From: Microbacterium candidum
Lineage (GTDB): Bacteria; Actinomycetota; Actinomycetes; Actinomycetales; Microbacteriaceae
NCBI RefSeq assembly: GCF_030315975.1
Contig: NZ_JASXSZ010000005.1
Location: 321,623 to 385,622, forward strand
Direction of reading: 5' to 3'
DNA length: 64,000 nucleotides
Shown here: positions 16,325 to 25,469 of the stretch, in pieces
Layout: each line of letters begins with the position of its first letter
How positions within the stretch are numbered: position 1 is the stretch's first letter
Made by a program: the position numbers and the translations under genes
Notes under the pieces: model-generated
Database searches by the model: none
Seen by the model: the letters and a program-made list of their open reading frames with translations, nothing else
Told to the model about the DNA's origin: nothing

Positions 16325-16343
16325 GCGCTCGTTCGACGAGCGC
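16325..16343. promoter_or_regulatory. Perfect hairpin between DUF3107 and adnA
   Basis: GCGCTCGT-TCG-ACGAGCGC, an 8-bp perfect inverted repeat upstream of DUF3107. It has only one GTTCGA-like half and does not match the GAAC-N4-GTTC SOS box. Role unknown. Confidence 0.4.
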
Positions 16344-16462
16344 ATGGCCACTCTATGACACCGGTCGGCGGCGCCGGCGCGCCCGTGGCACGCTCTGGGC
16401 GAACGCCGCACCGCCTCGTGGCTGCGCGCCGTGTCGGCACCGCGCGCTACCGTGGCAGGCGT

Positions 16463-19400
16463 ATGGGAACCATGGAGCTGGATGCCGCGCAGCAGGCGGT
16501 CGCAGACCTCGACCCGCGCGCATCCGGCGTCGTCATCGGAGCGCCTGGAACGGGCAAGACGACGGCGCTCGCCGCGCGTGCGGCGGCCGTGCTGGATGCA
16601 GGGCTGACGACCGACGAGCTGCTCGTGCTGACGCCGACCCGGCAGACCGCGACGGCGCTGCGCGACCGGCTGGCCCTCGCCGCCGGGCACGCGACAGCGG
16701 GGCCTCTTGCACGGTCGCTGGCGTCGTTCGCATTCCAGCTCGTCCGGGCCGCCGCCGTGCAGCGCGGGGACGAGCCGCCCCTGCTGCTGACCGCGGGCGA
16801 CCAGGACCGCATCCTCTCCGAGCTCCTGGCGGGCGACGCGGAGGATGCGGCGGCCGGTCACGACCGGTGGCCTGGTGACCTCGGGCCGCACGTGCGGGCG
16901 TCCCGATCGTTCCGCACCGAGCTGCGGACGCTCATCGCGGAGTGCGCGCAGCTGCGCATCGACCCCGGCGAGCTGGCGCGCCTGGGAGCGGCTCACGACC
17001 GCCCGGCGTGGGTGGCCGCAGCATCCTTCCTCTCCGACTACCGCGACGTCATGGGGCAGATGCGCGCGGCCCACCGCGAAGCGGCCGACCTCGTGGCCGA
17101 GGCGGCCACGATCCTGCGCGAAGCGAGGCCGGGGCTCTCCGCCGAGGCCCAGCTCGGCGGTCCGGCCCTTCTGAAGGTCGTTCTCGTCGACGATGCCCAG
17201 GAGCTGACGCGCGGCGGCATCGAGCTCATCCGGGCGCTGCGCGGCCGCGGCGTCGCCGTGCTCGCATTCGGTGACCCCGACATCGGCTCCGGCGCGTTCC
17301 GGGGCGCGGGGCCGGAGCTCTTCGCCGAGCTGTGCGCGCTGCTCGGCCCGCTGCACGTGCTCGACGAGCCCCACCGGTCAGCCGCATCCATCACCCGCGT
17401 CGCGCGTGTCGTGACGGGCGCGATCGGAGCGGCCGGCCGCGTCGACCACCGGCGGGCACCCGGGCCGGAGACCGATGACCTGGCCCTCCGCACGATCGTC
17501 GCCCCCTCGCCCTTCGAGGAGGTCGACCGCGTCGCGCGGACCCTGCGCGAATGGCACGTGCTCGACGAGATCCCCTGGGCGGAGATGGCCGTCATCGCCC
17601 ATGACACGCGCCAGGTCGCGTCCCTCGAGGTCGAGCTCGCCGCACGCGAGGTGCCCACGCGTGCGGCCGGCGTGCAGCGTCCGCTGGGCCGCGAGCAGGT
17701 CGTCCGCGATCTCGTGGAGATCGTCCGGCTGGGCCTGACCCCGGCGGCGGAGCGCGACCCGGACCGCCTGGCCGCGGCTCTCCTGTCGCCGTTCGGTGGA
17801 CTGGATGCGGTGGGCCTGCGACGCCTGCGCGCGCGCTTGCGCCATGCGGCCCTGCGTGAGGCGCAGGAGCCCGGTGCGCCGCCCGCCCGTCCGGCGCGCG
17901 AGCTCCTGCGCGACGCCCTCGCGACGCCGCTCGAACTGGGGCTCCTCGGCACGCGCGAAGGCGGTGTCGCCGAGCGGCTCGGCGTCACGCTCGGTCGGCT
18001 GGGGGAGGAGGCGGCGCAGGGCGCCACCATCCACGATCTGCTCTGGACCGCGTGGGACCGCGCGAGGGAGGCGGTCACGGGCCGTCGTCTCTCGGACGCC
18101 TGGCGAGACGAGGCGTCCGGCACCGGCGTCCTCGCCGCCGAAGCCGACCATGCCCTCGACGCGCTCGTCGCGCTCTTCGACGCCGCCAAGCGTGCCGTCG
18201 AGCGCGCACCGGACGACGGGCCGTGGCCGTTCGTCCACCGGATCCTCGACGGCGACGTGCCCGAGGACATCCTCGCCGCCCCCGATCGCGGACAGACCGT
18301 CACCCTCATGACGCCGGCCGCCGCGCTCGGCGCCGAGTTCGAGGCGGTCGTGATCGCGGGCGTCCAGGACGGCGTGTGGCCGAACGTCCGGCTGCGCGGC
18401 GGACTCCTCGACACGTGGCGGCTGTCCGATGACGTCGCGGCATGGCGCGCCGGGCGGGCAGCGCCCGACGATGTTCCGGTGCTCGACCGCAGGCGGGCCG
18501 CGCTGCACGACGAGCTGCGCCTGCTGGTGCGCGCCGTGACGCGCGCCCGCACGCGGCTCGTCGTCACCGCGGTCGACGACGACGATCTCGGATCGAGCCC
18601 GCTGCTGTCGTACTTCCCCCCGCCCGACGACGACCCGGACGGGCCGTCGGTGCCGCAGCATCCGCTCACCCTGCGCGGGCTCGTCGCCCAGCACCGGCGG
18701 ACACTGACGTCGTCCCTCGCGGCGCCGGTCCGCGAGCACGCAGCGGGCCAGCTCGCCGTCCTCGCAGCGGCCCGTGTGCCGGGGGCCGCGCCCGCGGAGT
18801 GGTACGGCATCCGGCCGCCGTCGTCCACGGAACCGCTCCGCGACCCCGCGCGCGGGCCCGTGCACGTGTCGCCGTCGAAGCTCGAGGGGTTCGCCGCATG
18901 CGAGCTGGACTGGGCGGTGCGCGCACTCGGCGGGGACACGAGGTCGTCGTCCGCCGGCGTCGGCACGATCCTGCACGCGGCGCTCGAAGAGGTGCCGAGC
19001 GGCGTGCTCGCCGACCTGGAGGCGCTCGTCGACGGGCGCTGGGGCGAGCTCGACTTCGAGGCTCCGTGGCTCGGAGTGAAGGAGCGCGCATGGGCGACGG
19101 TCCTCGTCGGGCGGCTGCACGTCTACCTCGACCGCTTCGCCCGCGAAGGCGGGAAGGCGATCGGCGCGGAGACGCGCTTCCGCATCGGCGTCGACATGGA
19201 TGCGGCCGCCGACGTCGCCCCCGCGGTCGTCGAGGGGGAGTCCGCGGAAGGCCGGCGCGTGGCGCTCCTCAGCGGTTCGGTCGATCGCGTCGAGGTCTAC
19301 CCGCCGGGCGGGGGCGAGGACGTCCCCGCGGACGCCGGGCGTCCCGAGGCCGAGCGTGTAATGATCGTCGACCTCAAGACCGGGCGCTCCGAGGCCCGTG

Positions 19401-19726
19401 TGACCGCGGAGAAGGTCGTCGACGACCCGCAGCTGGCCGCCTACCAGCTCGCTCTGCTCGAAGGCCGGATCGCCGGGGCCGAGCCTGCCGACAACGCCGG
19501 TGCGCGCCTGTTGGTGCTCTCGCGCACTCTCAAGAACACCCACTACCGCCTCGCCCGACAGGAGCCCATGACCCCCGACCAGCGTGCCGAGTTCCTTCAT
19601 CGCATCGTCGAGACCGCGCGCGGGATGGCCTCGGACGCATTCGATGCGCACCTGGACACGCACTGCCGCGTCGACAGGTTCGCCGTGTGCGGCATCCACA
19701 CGATCAAGGCGGTGTCGGCGTCGTGA
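16463..19726 (+). CDS. adnA: AdnA subunit of the AdnAB helicase-nuclease (Rv3202c-like)
   Basis: A 1087-residue UvrD-type motor fused to a RecB-family nuclease. Walker A is GAPGTGKT (residues 26-33) and motif II reads DDAQE (243-247) in place of the usual DExxQ. The C-terminal nuclease motif is VDLKTGR with Asp970 and Lys972, and three cysteines lie at FAACE and in the last 35 residues. AdnAB resects double-strand DNA ends for recombination in actinobacteria. In the mycobacterial enzyme both subunits carry a motor and a nuclease, with AdnB the leading motor. ATG chosen at MGTMELD. adnB starts inside its stop codon. Confidence 0.92.
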   Translation: MGTMELDAAQQAVADLDPRASGVVIGAPGTGKTTALAARAAAVLDAGLTTDELLVLTPTRQTATALRDRLALAAGHATAGPLARSLASFAFQLVRAAAVQRGDEPPLLLTAGDQDRILSELLAGDAEDAAAGHDRWPGDLGPHVRASRSFRTELRTLIAECAQLRIDPGELARLGAAHDRPAWVAAASFLSDYRDVMGQMRAAHREAADLVAEAATILREARPGLSAEAQLGGPALLKVVLVDDAQELTRGGIELIRALRGRGVAVLAFGDPDIGSGAFRGAGPELFAELCALLGPLHVLDEPHRSAASITRVARVVTGAIGAAGRVDHRRAPGPETDDLALRTIVAPSPFEEVDRVARTLREWHVLDEIPWAEMAVIAHDTRQVASLEVELAAREVPTRAAGVQRPLGREQVVRDLVEIVRLGLTPAAERDPDRLAAALLSPFGGLDAVGLRRLRARLRHAALREAQEPGAPPARPARELLRDALATPLELGLLGTREGGVAERLGVTLGRLGEEAAQGATIHDLLWTAWDRAREAVTGRRLSDAWRDEASGTGVLAAEADHALDALVALFDAAKRAVERAPDDGPWPFVHRILDGDVPEDILAAPDRGQTVTLMTPAAALGAEFEAVVIAGVQDGVWPNVRLRGGLLDTWRLSDDVAAWRAGRAAPDDVPVLDRRRAALHDELRLLVRAVTRARTRLVVTAVDDDDLGSSPLLSYFPPPDDDPDGPSVPQHPLTLRGLVAQHRRTLTSSLAAPVREHAAGQLAVLAAARVPGAAPAEWYGIRPPSSTEPLRDPARGPVHVSPSKLEGFAACELDWAVRALGGDTRSSSAGVGTILHAALEEVPSGVLADLEALVDGRWGELDFEAPWLGVKERAWATVLVGRLHVYLDRFAREGGKAIGAETRFRIGVDMDAAADVAPAVVEGESAEGRRVALLSGSVDRVEVYPPGGGEDVPADAGRPEAERVMIVDLKTGRSEARVTAEKVVDDPQLAAYQLALLEGRIAGAEPADNAGARLLVLSRTLKNTHYRLARQEPMTPDQRAEFLHRIVETARGMASDAFDAHLDTHCRVDRFAVCGIHTIKAVSAS

Positions 19727-22700
19727 CCGGTGCGTGGGACCGTCCGATGAGCGTCACCGCGGAGGGCATCGCCGCCGCGCTCGGTCTGCCGTCGCCGACT
19801 CCCGAGCAGCGCGCGGTGATCGAGGCGCCGCCCGTGCCGGCCCTCGTCGTCGCCGGCGCCGGGAGCGGCAAGACCGAGACGATGTCGGGTCGCGTGGTGT
19901 GGCTCATCGCCAACGAGCACGTGCGACGCGACGAGATCCTGGGCCTCACCTTCACGCGCAAGGCCGCCGGCGAACTCGCCGAGCGCATCGATCATCGCCT
20001 CGCGAGCATCGACGAATACGCACGCCGCGGCCTCCTTCCGCACATCGACGCGCTCGCGGAGTCGGGCGAGCTGGCCCGTTTCTGGGCAGGCGCAGGGGAT
20101 GCCGCCCCTCGCGTGCGTCGCGCGGCACTGGGGACGTTCCTCGATGCCGCCGCAGCCGGTCTCGGGGCGACCGCGCCGCCGACCGCCGCGGAGGACGGGC
20201 TCCTCCGCCCGCGCGTCGCGACCTACAACTCCTTCGCCGACGCGATCGTGCGGGAGCACGGGGCGCGCATCGGGCGCGATCCGGATGCCGCGCTGATGAG
20301 TCAATCGGCGTCGTGGCTGCTCGCGCGGCGCGTCGTCATCGCGTCCCCCGATGAGCGCCTGTCGCAGCGCGGGGAGGGGTTCTCGACCGTCGTCGACGCC
20401 GTGAGCCGGCTCGCCGGGGAGGCTTTGGACAACCGCGCCGACCTCGATGCCGTCGACGCATTCGCGGACGGCTGGGCGCGCAAGGTGGCGCCCTTCGTCA
20501 ATCCCGATCTGCAGAACCCGGGCGATCTCGAGAAGTTCCACGCGTCGATGACGGGGCTCCCGGTGCTGACCGGCCTCGTCCGCGACTACGCGCAGCGCAA
20601 GACCGTGGAGGAGACCCTCGACTTCGCCGACCAGGTCGCAGGGGCGCTCGACATCGTCGAGCAGGCGCCAGCCGTCGCCGCCGAACTCCGCGCGCAGTAC
20701 CGCGTCGTCCTCCTCGACGAGTACCAGGACACCTCGGTCATCCAGACGCGACTGCTCGCCGAGATCTTCCACGACGGCGCGGTGATGGCCGTGGGCGATC
20801 CGAATCAGTCGATCTACGGATGGCGCGGCGCATCCGCCGACAACCTCGCGGCCTTCGCGGACGTCTTCGCGCGCGAAGCGGAGTGCGAGAACCACGGGCT
20901 CATGGTGAGCTGGCGCAACGACGTCGACATCCTCACCGCGGCGAACGCACTCGTCCAGGGCGTTGTCCACGGACCGGTCCCCGTCGGCGCTCTGCAGCCG
21001 CGCCCGGGCGCGGCCGGCGGACGTGTCCTCTGCCGGTTCGAGACGACGATCGACGACGAAGCGGATGCGGTCGCCCGCTGGTTCGTCGAGGTCCGCACGG
21101 AGCACGCCGCGAGGCAGGCGCGAGCCGCGCGCGCGAACGCCGAGCAGGGGCTGCCGCCGGTGGAGGGCAAGGCGCACTCCGGCGCGGTGCTGTTCCGCGC
21201 GAAGCGGCACATGAACGCCTTCGCCGATGCGCTGGCCCGACACGGCGTCCCGCACCGCATCCTGGGGCTCGGCGGCCTTCTTTCGACGCCCGAGGTGGTC
21301 GATGTCGTCGCCGCGCTCCGTGTCGTCCACGACCCGAGCCAGGGGTCGTCGCTCATCCGGGTCCTCTCCGGCCCCCGCTTCGCCGTCGGCGTCGCCGACC
21401 TCGCCGCGCTCCAGGAGCTGGCCGACACGCTCTCGCGGCGAGACGGATCGCTGCAGCCCCTCGAACCCGAGCTCGCCGCCCGCGTGCGCGGATCGGCGGG
21501 CATCGACGAGCAGCTGTCGATCATCGACGCGCTCGAGTTCGTCCGCACGACGCGCGACGAGTACCGGTTCCTCGACGACTTCACGGAGGAGGGCCGGGCA
21601 CGTCTGCGGGAGGCGGGCGAGATGTTCGCCCGGCTCCGCCGCGCCGCCGCACAGCCCGTTCCCGACCTCATCCGGCTCATCGAGGTCGAGCTGCGCCTGG
21701 ACGTCGAGCTCGCCGCCAACGAGACGCGGGGCGCCGCACGCGTGGCATCCGCACAGCTGCGGGCTTTTCTCGATGAAGTGCGCGGGTTCCTCGCCGGAGA
21801 CGAACAGGGAACCGTGTCGAGCCTCCTCGCGTGGCTCGATCACGCGGAGGACACCGACGAGCTCATGCCCCGCACGGAACCGCCGCAGCCGGGCGTGGTG
21901 CAGCTCCTGACGATCCACGGGTCGAAGGGGCTGGAGTGGGACGCCGTCGCTGTGGTCCGGCTCGTCGGCGAGGAGCTCCCGAAGTCGCCGCAGACGACTC
22001 TCGGATGGCTCGGCTTCGGCACCCTGCCCTACGCGTTCCGCGGAGATCGTGGAGCCCTCCCGGCGTTCGTATGGGATCCCGAGGTCCAAGGCACCGCGAA
22101 GGCGCTGCGCGAGGCGATCGCCGCCTTCAAGGCGGGCAGCAAGGCCTACCAGGAGCAGGAGGAGCGCCGCCTCGCCTACGTCGCGGTGACCCGAGCCCGC
22201 ACCGACCTCCTGCTCACGGGCTCCGCATGGGGCGGGCAGACCCGGTCACGCCCGCCGAGCCCCTATCTCGCCCAGATGCTCGACGCCCTCGGCATGGATC
22301 CGATCCCCGAAGTCGATCCCGGCGACAACCCGTATCTCGAGCGCGGAGGCCAGATCCTGTCATGGCCCCTCGATCCGCTGGGAGCACGCAGCGAGGTCGT
22401 GCACGCGGCGGCGGATGCGGTCTTCCGCTCCATCGACGCAGGGGATGCGGCGCCCGACGACGAGCTCGTGCGCCTGCTCGCGGAGCGGGATGCGCGTGCC
22501 GCGGTCTCGGATGCGGCCGCACCCACCCGCATCCCCGCATCCCGGTTCAAGGACTACGTGACCGCGTTCGATCAGACGGTGCGTGCGGTCGCACGGCCCG
22601 TGCCCGAACGGCCCTATCGGCAGACACGGCTCGGGACGCTCTTCCACGCGTGGGTCGAGCAGCGCTCCGAGCGAGCCGGGGTCGGCCCCTCACCGGACGA

Positions 22701-23169
22701 CGGCCTGTGGGAGCTCGACGTCGAGCAGCCCGACACCGAGACCTCTGCCTCGGACGCGGCCGAGCTCGAGCGGCTGCAGGCCGTCTTCGAGGCATCCGAG
22801 TGGGGCCCGCTCGCACCCCTCGAGGTCGAGGCGGAGATCGACTTCGCGTTCGCGGAGTCCGGTGCCGGCGCGCACATCGTGGTGTGCAAGCTCGACGCCG
22901 TCTACCGGCGCGGCGACCGCATCGAGATCGTCGACTGGAAGACCGGCAAGCCTCCGATGAGCGCTGCGGAGCGTGAAGACCGGATGCTGCAGCTCGCCCT
23001 GTACCGGGTGGCGTACCACAAGCGCCACGGCGTGCCGCTCGAGCAGATCGACGTCGCGCTCTACTACGTCGGAGACGATCTCGTGCTGCGCGGCGACCGC
23101 GTCTACTCGGAGTCCGAGCTCGCCCAGCGGTGGAGCGCCGCGCGGGAGGCGCGCTCGGCGTCGGCCTGA
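19723..23169 (+). CDS. adnB: AdnB subunit of the AdnAB helicase-nuclease (Rv3201c-like)
   Basis: A 1148-residue SF1 helicase-nuclease. Walker A is GAGSGKT (45-51), Ia LTFTRKAAGELAERI, motif II DEYQD (from residue 332), QSIYGWRGA, then LLTIHGSKGLEWD and RLAYVAVTRAR (motifs V and VI). A RecB-type nuclease ends with VDWKTGK (Asp near 1071) and a QLALYRVAY motif. It is the dominant end-processing motor of AdnAB. The GTG overlaps the adnA stop (GTGA); an internal ATG eight codons later is the alternative start. Its 3' end overlaps the opposing phosphotransferase gene by 67 bases. Confidence 0.93.
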   Translation: MTGAWDRPMSVTAEGIAAALGLPSPTPEQRAVIEAPPVPALVVAGAGSGKTETMSGRVVWLIANEHVRRDEILGLTFTRKAAGELAERIDHRLASIDEYARRGLLPHIDALAESGELARFWAGAGDAAPRVRRAALGTFLDAAAAGLGATAPPTAAEDGLLRPRVATYNSFADAIVREHGARIGRDPDAALMSQSASWLLARRVVIASPDERLSQRGEGFSTVVDAVSRLAGEALDNRADLDAVDAFADGWARKVAPFVNPDLQNPGDLEKFHASMTGLPVLTGLVRDYAQRKTVEETLDFADQVAGALDIVEQAPAVAAELRAQYRVVLLDEYQDTSVIQTRLLAEIFHDGAVMAVGDPNQSIYGWRGASADNLAAFADVFAREAECENHGLMVSWRNDVDILTAANALVQGVVHGPVPVGALQPRPGAAGGRVLCRFETTIDDEADAVARWFVEVRTEHAARQARAARANAEQGLPPVEGKAHSGAVLFRAKRHMNAFADALARHGVPHRILGLGGLLSTPEVVDVVAALRVVHDPSQGSSLIRVLSGPRFAVGVADLAALQELADTLSRRDGSLQPLEPELAARVRGSAGIDEQLSIIDALEFVRTTRDEYRFLDDFTEEGRARLREAGEMFARLRRAAAQPVPDLIRLIEVELRLDVELAANETRGAARVASAQLRAFLDEVRGFLAGDEQGTVSSLLAWLDHAEDTDELMPRTEPPQPGVVQLLTIHGSKGLEWDAVAVVRLVGEELPKSPQTTLGWLGFGTLPYAFRGDRGALPAFVWDPEVQGTAKALREAIAAFKAGSKAYQEQEERRLAYVAVTRARTDLLLTGSAWGGQTRSRPPSPYLAQMLDALGMDPIPEVDPGDNPYLERGGQILSWPLDPLGARSEVVHAAADAVFRSIDAGDAAPDDELVRLLAERDARAAVSDAAAPTRIPASRFKDYVTAFDQTVRAVARPVPERPYRQTRLGTLFHAWVEQRSERAGVGPSPDDGLWELDVEQPDTETSASDAAELERLQAVFEASEWGPLAPLEVEAEIDFAFAESGAGAHIVVCKLDAVYRRGDRIEIVDWKTGKPPMSAAEREDRMLQLALYRVAYHKRHGVPLEQIDVALYYVGDDLVLRGDRVYSESELAQRWSAAREARSASA

Positions 23170-24500
23170 TCGGCCACGGGATCGTGCACGTCGGTCTCGG
23201 CATACGCCGAGACCGATGAAGCCGGCACGGACGGGCGATCGAGGGCGATCGGCGCGGTCGCGTTCTCGTCGATCTCGAGATCGATGCCGCCCGTGTTGCG
23301 GGCGATCGCCTCCTCGAGGGCGGAGGCGTCCGCCGAGCGGGGCGGGATCCTGCGGAGCTCGGCGAGCTCCGCGGCGTCCAGCGGCTGCGTGTCAGGGGAC
23401 GGGACGGCGGCCGCTCCTCGGGTGGCGGTGAGGTCGTCGGTGTCCAGGTATTCGGCGAGGACATCGGCATCGAAGGCGTCCGTCTGCATCGACGTGTCGA
23501 CGGCGGCCGGAGCCGCTGCCGCGACCCGGTCGAGAAGGGCGAGCGCGTGGTCGACATCGAGATCGGCATCGCCGGTCAGGGCATCGCCGGAGACGCCGTC
23601 CGCCAGCGACGCGAGGAGGCCCTCGGCGTCCGCGACGATCTCCTCGTCGCCGTCGTCGACGCCGTGCAGCAGCCACTTCGCGAACTCGAGCTCGGCGTAC
23701 AAGCGCGCGCGGGCGCGCAGCCCGGCGTCGGGTGCGCGGTGCAGCGCGGCGGCATACGCCTCGAACACGTCGGATGCGGCGTCGGGTGCGGAGGAGGTCC
23801 ACCGCAGATCGAGCGCGGGATCGCCGACGGCGAGGCCGGACCACTCGAGAAGACCGGAGATCGCCGGCCCGTGCGGGCCGTCGGCGAAGAGGAAGTCGAC
23901 CGACTCGACGCCGCCGAGCACGACGGACGCCTCGAATCGCCACAGGTTCGCGGCGGCGAGGACTGCCCGCCAGCGCGCGATGAGCGCCGCAGGCGCACGG
24001 TGGGTGTGCTCCGTGCGGTCGACGACCCGTGCGACGGCGTCGCGCGACTGCTCCGGGGTCTGCATCGTGAGTCCCTCGGAGCGAACGACGGTCGTCGGCA
24101 GCGCGTGCACCGCGGCGATCGCGGCGCCGAGAATCGTTGCGACTCCAGGCCCGGCGGGGACGTGCCCGGCGTCGACGTGATAGCCGGGGATGAAGTCCAG
24201 GACGACGGCGCGTCCGCTGTCGAGATCGGCTTCGCCGAGCAGCTCGGGAGCGGCGAACGGAAGCAGGGCGCGCACGCCGGGGGTGAGCGCACGCAGGGCG
24301 CGCGCCTGTGCCGTGAGCGCGGCGGAGGCCGCTTCATCCGTCGACGCGCGGACGACGACGCGACGCCCGTCGTCGAGCTCGGCGACCGCCGAGTCGTACC
24401 GGCCGGTGCCGCCGTCCGTCAGAGATCCGACGCTCACGACGCCCACCCGGGGAAGGGCCGAGGTCACCGACGCCGCTAGAGTGAGAGGTGAGCGTGCCAT
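23103..24500 (-). CDS. Aminoglycoside-phosphotransferase-fold protein lacking catalytic residues (putative pseudokinase)
   Basis: A 465-residue protein. Residues 1-300 have the APH/ChoK fold: a Gly-rich start (GSLTDGGTGRYDSAVAEL), the RRVVVRAST Lys/Arg region, and the C-lobe end GLLEWSGLAVGDPALDLRW. Where active kinases have HGDxxxxN this reads LGGVESVD, and the metal-binding IDW aspartate is a glutamate (LLEW). Phosphotransfer is therefore doubtful. Residues 300-465 are an acidic Ala-rich extension of unknown role. It looks leaderless (TACCCT, six bases, ATG). It sits tail-to-tail with adnB and head-to-head with nudC, where mycobacteria have an ion-channel gene. Confidence 0.82.
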   Translation of the reverse strand: MARSPLTLAASVTSALPRVGVVSVGSLTDGGTGRYDSAVAELDDGRRVVVRASTDEAASAALTAQARALRALTPGVRALLPFAAPELLGEADLDSGRAVVLDFIPGYHVDAGHVPAGPGVATILGAAIAAVHALPTTVVRSEGLTMQTPEQSRDAVARVVDRTEHTHRAPAALIARWRAVLAAANLWRFEASVVLGGVESVDFLFADGPHGPAISGLLEWSGLAVGDPALDLRWTSSAPDAASDVFEAYAAALHRAPDAGLRARARLYAELEFAKWLLHGVDDGDEEIVADAEGLLASLADGVSGDALTGDADLDVDHALALLDRVAAAAPAAVDTSMQTDAFDADVLAEYLDTDDLTATRGAAAVPSPDTQPLDAAELAELRRIPPRSADASALEEAIARNTGGIDLEIDENATAPIALDRPSVPASSVSAYAETDVHDPVADQADAERASRAALHRWASSDSE

Positions 24501-24506
24501 GCCCCC

Positions 24507-24512
24507 AGGGTA
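24507..24512 (-). promoter_or_regulatory. -10 box TACCCT of the leaderless phosphotransferase-like gene
   Basis: Read leftward, TACCCT lies six bases (GGGGGC) before the ATG. Confidence 0.5.
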
Positions 24513-24563
24513 GGTCGGGCCTCGACGCTGCAGGACCTCGCCACGCCCTGGAGAGAGGTATCG

Positions 24564-25469
24564 ATGTCCCCGTACCAAGCGCCGCTGCAGCCGTCTCTCG
24601 CGCGTCGCGGCATCCCGCGCGCGGCGGCCGAGAGGGCCGATCCGGAGCTGATCCCGCAAGCGCGGGAGGATGCCTCCACGCGCGTCCTGCTGCTGCACGA
24701 GGACACCGCGCCGTTGCGCGCGCCGGAGGCGCTGCGCTTCCTCGCGCCGGCTGACGTGCCGGACGACGCGATGTGGGCGCTCCTCGGTCGCGACGAACGC
24801 GGTCCTGTCCTGGCCGCTGTGCTCCGGGATGGCGCACCGCGCCCGTTCGAAGGCGAGTGGGGTCCGCTGCGCGTGATCGGGGCATCGCTGCCCGCGGCCG
24901 ATGCGGAGCTCCTCGTCACCGCGGTGAGTCTCGGGCGGTGGCTGCGCGACGCCGCCTTCTGCCCGAACTGCGGCGCGCGCTGCGAACTTCTCATGTCCGG
25001 GTGGATGCGTCGGTGCCCGAACTGTGGACGCGCGCATTTCCCGCGCACGGATCCGGCCGTCATCGTCGCGATCGACAGCGCCGCCGACCCGGACCGTCTG
25101 CTGCTCGGAGCAAACGCCGCGTGGGGCGGCCGACGCTACTCGTGCTTCGCGGGCTTCGTCGAGGCGGGGGAGTCGCTCGAGTCCGCAGTGGAGCGCGAGC
25201 TCGCCGAAGAGGCGAACGTGCGCGTCCGTGACATCCGCTACCGCGGCTCCCAGGCATGGCCGTATCCGCGCTCGCTCATGCTCGGCTTCCGGGCGACGGC
25301 CGTCGCAGACGACGATGCGCTGCCTGACGGCGACGAGATCATCAGCGTCCGCTGGTTCACGCGCGACGAGATCGGCGCGGGTCTGCGCGGCGAGGGCGAC
25401 ATCGGACTGCCCGGTCCGGCTTCGATCGCCCATGCGCTGATCTCCGAGTGGCACGCGGAGACCCGATGA
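24564..25469 (+). CDS. nudC: NAD+ diphosphatase / NADH pyrophosphatase NudC
   Basis: A 301-residue Nudix enzyme. An N-terminal domain is followed by a zinc ribbon (CPNCGARC from residue 133 and CPNCG) and the Nudix box starting GFVEAGESLESAVERELAEE (from residue 197). The NADH-specific motif SQAWPYPRSLM follows it. NudC cleaves NAD(H) to NMN(H) plus AMP and removes NAD caps from RNA. A GAGAGG ribosome site precedes the ATG. It is followed by uvrD2 with a four-base overlap, as in mycobacteria (Rv3199c-Rv3198c). Confidence 0.94.
   Translation: MSPYQAPLQPSLARRGIPRAAAERADPELIPQAREDASTRVLLLHEDTAPLRAPEALRFLAPADVPDDAMWALLGRDERGPVLAAVLRDGAPRPFEGEWGPLRVIGASLPAADAELLVTAVSLGRWLRDAAFCPNCGARCELLMSGWMRRCPNCGRAHFPRTDPAVIVAIDSAADPDRLLLGANAAWGGRRYSCFAGFVEAGESLESAVERELAEEANVRVRDIRYRGSQAWPYPRSLMLGFRATAVADDDALPDGDEIISVRWFTRDEIGAGLRGEGDIGLPGPASIAHALISEWHAETR

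Noticed and set aside
16300..16462. SOS box upstream of adnAB
   Set aside because: Only one GTTCGA half is present, inside a hairpin; no GAAC-N4-GTTC sequence was found.
18442..19722. Upstream extension of AdnB into the adnA gene
   Set aside because: The extension is Arg-rich shadow translation of adnA; the GTGA overlap start gives the normal AdnB N-terminus.
25448..25465. An alternative uvrD2 start 18 bases upstream (MARGDPMSS)
   Set aside because: The downstream ATG overlaps the nudC stop in the standard ATGA coupling and matches the family N-terminus better.
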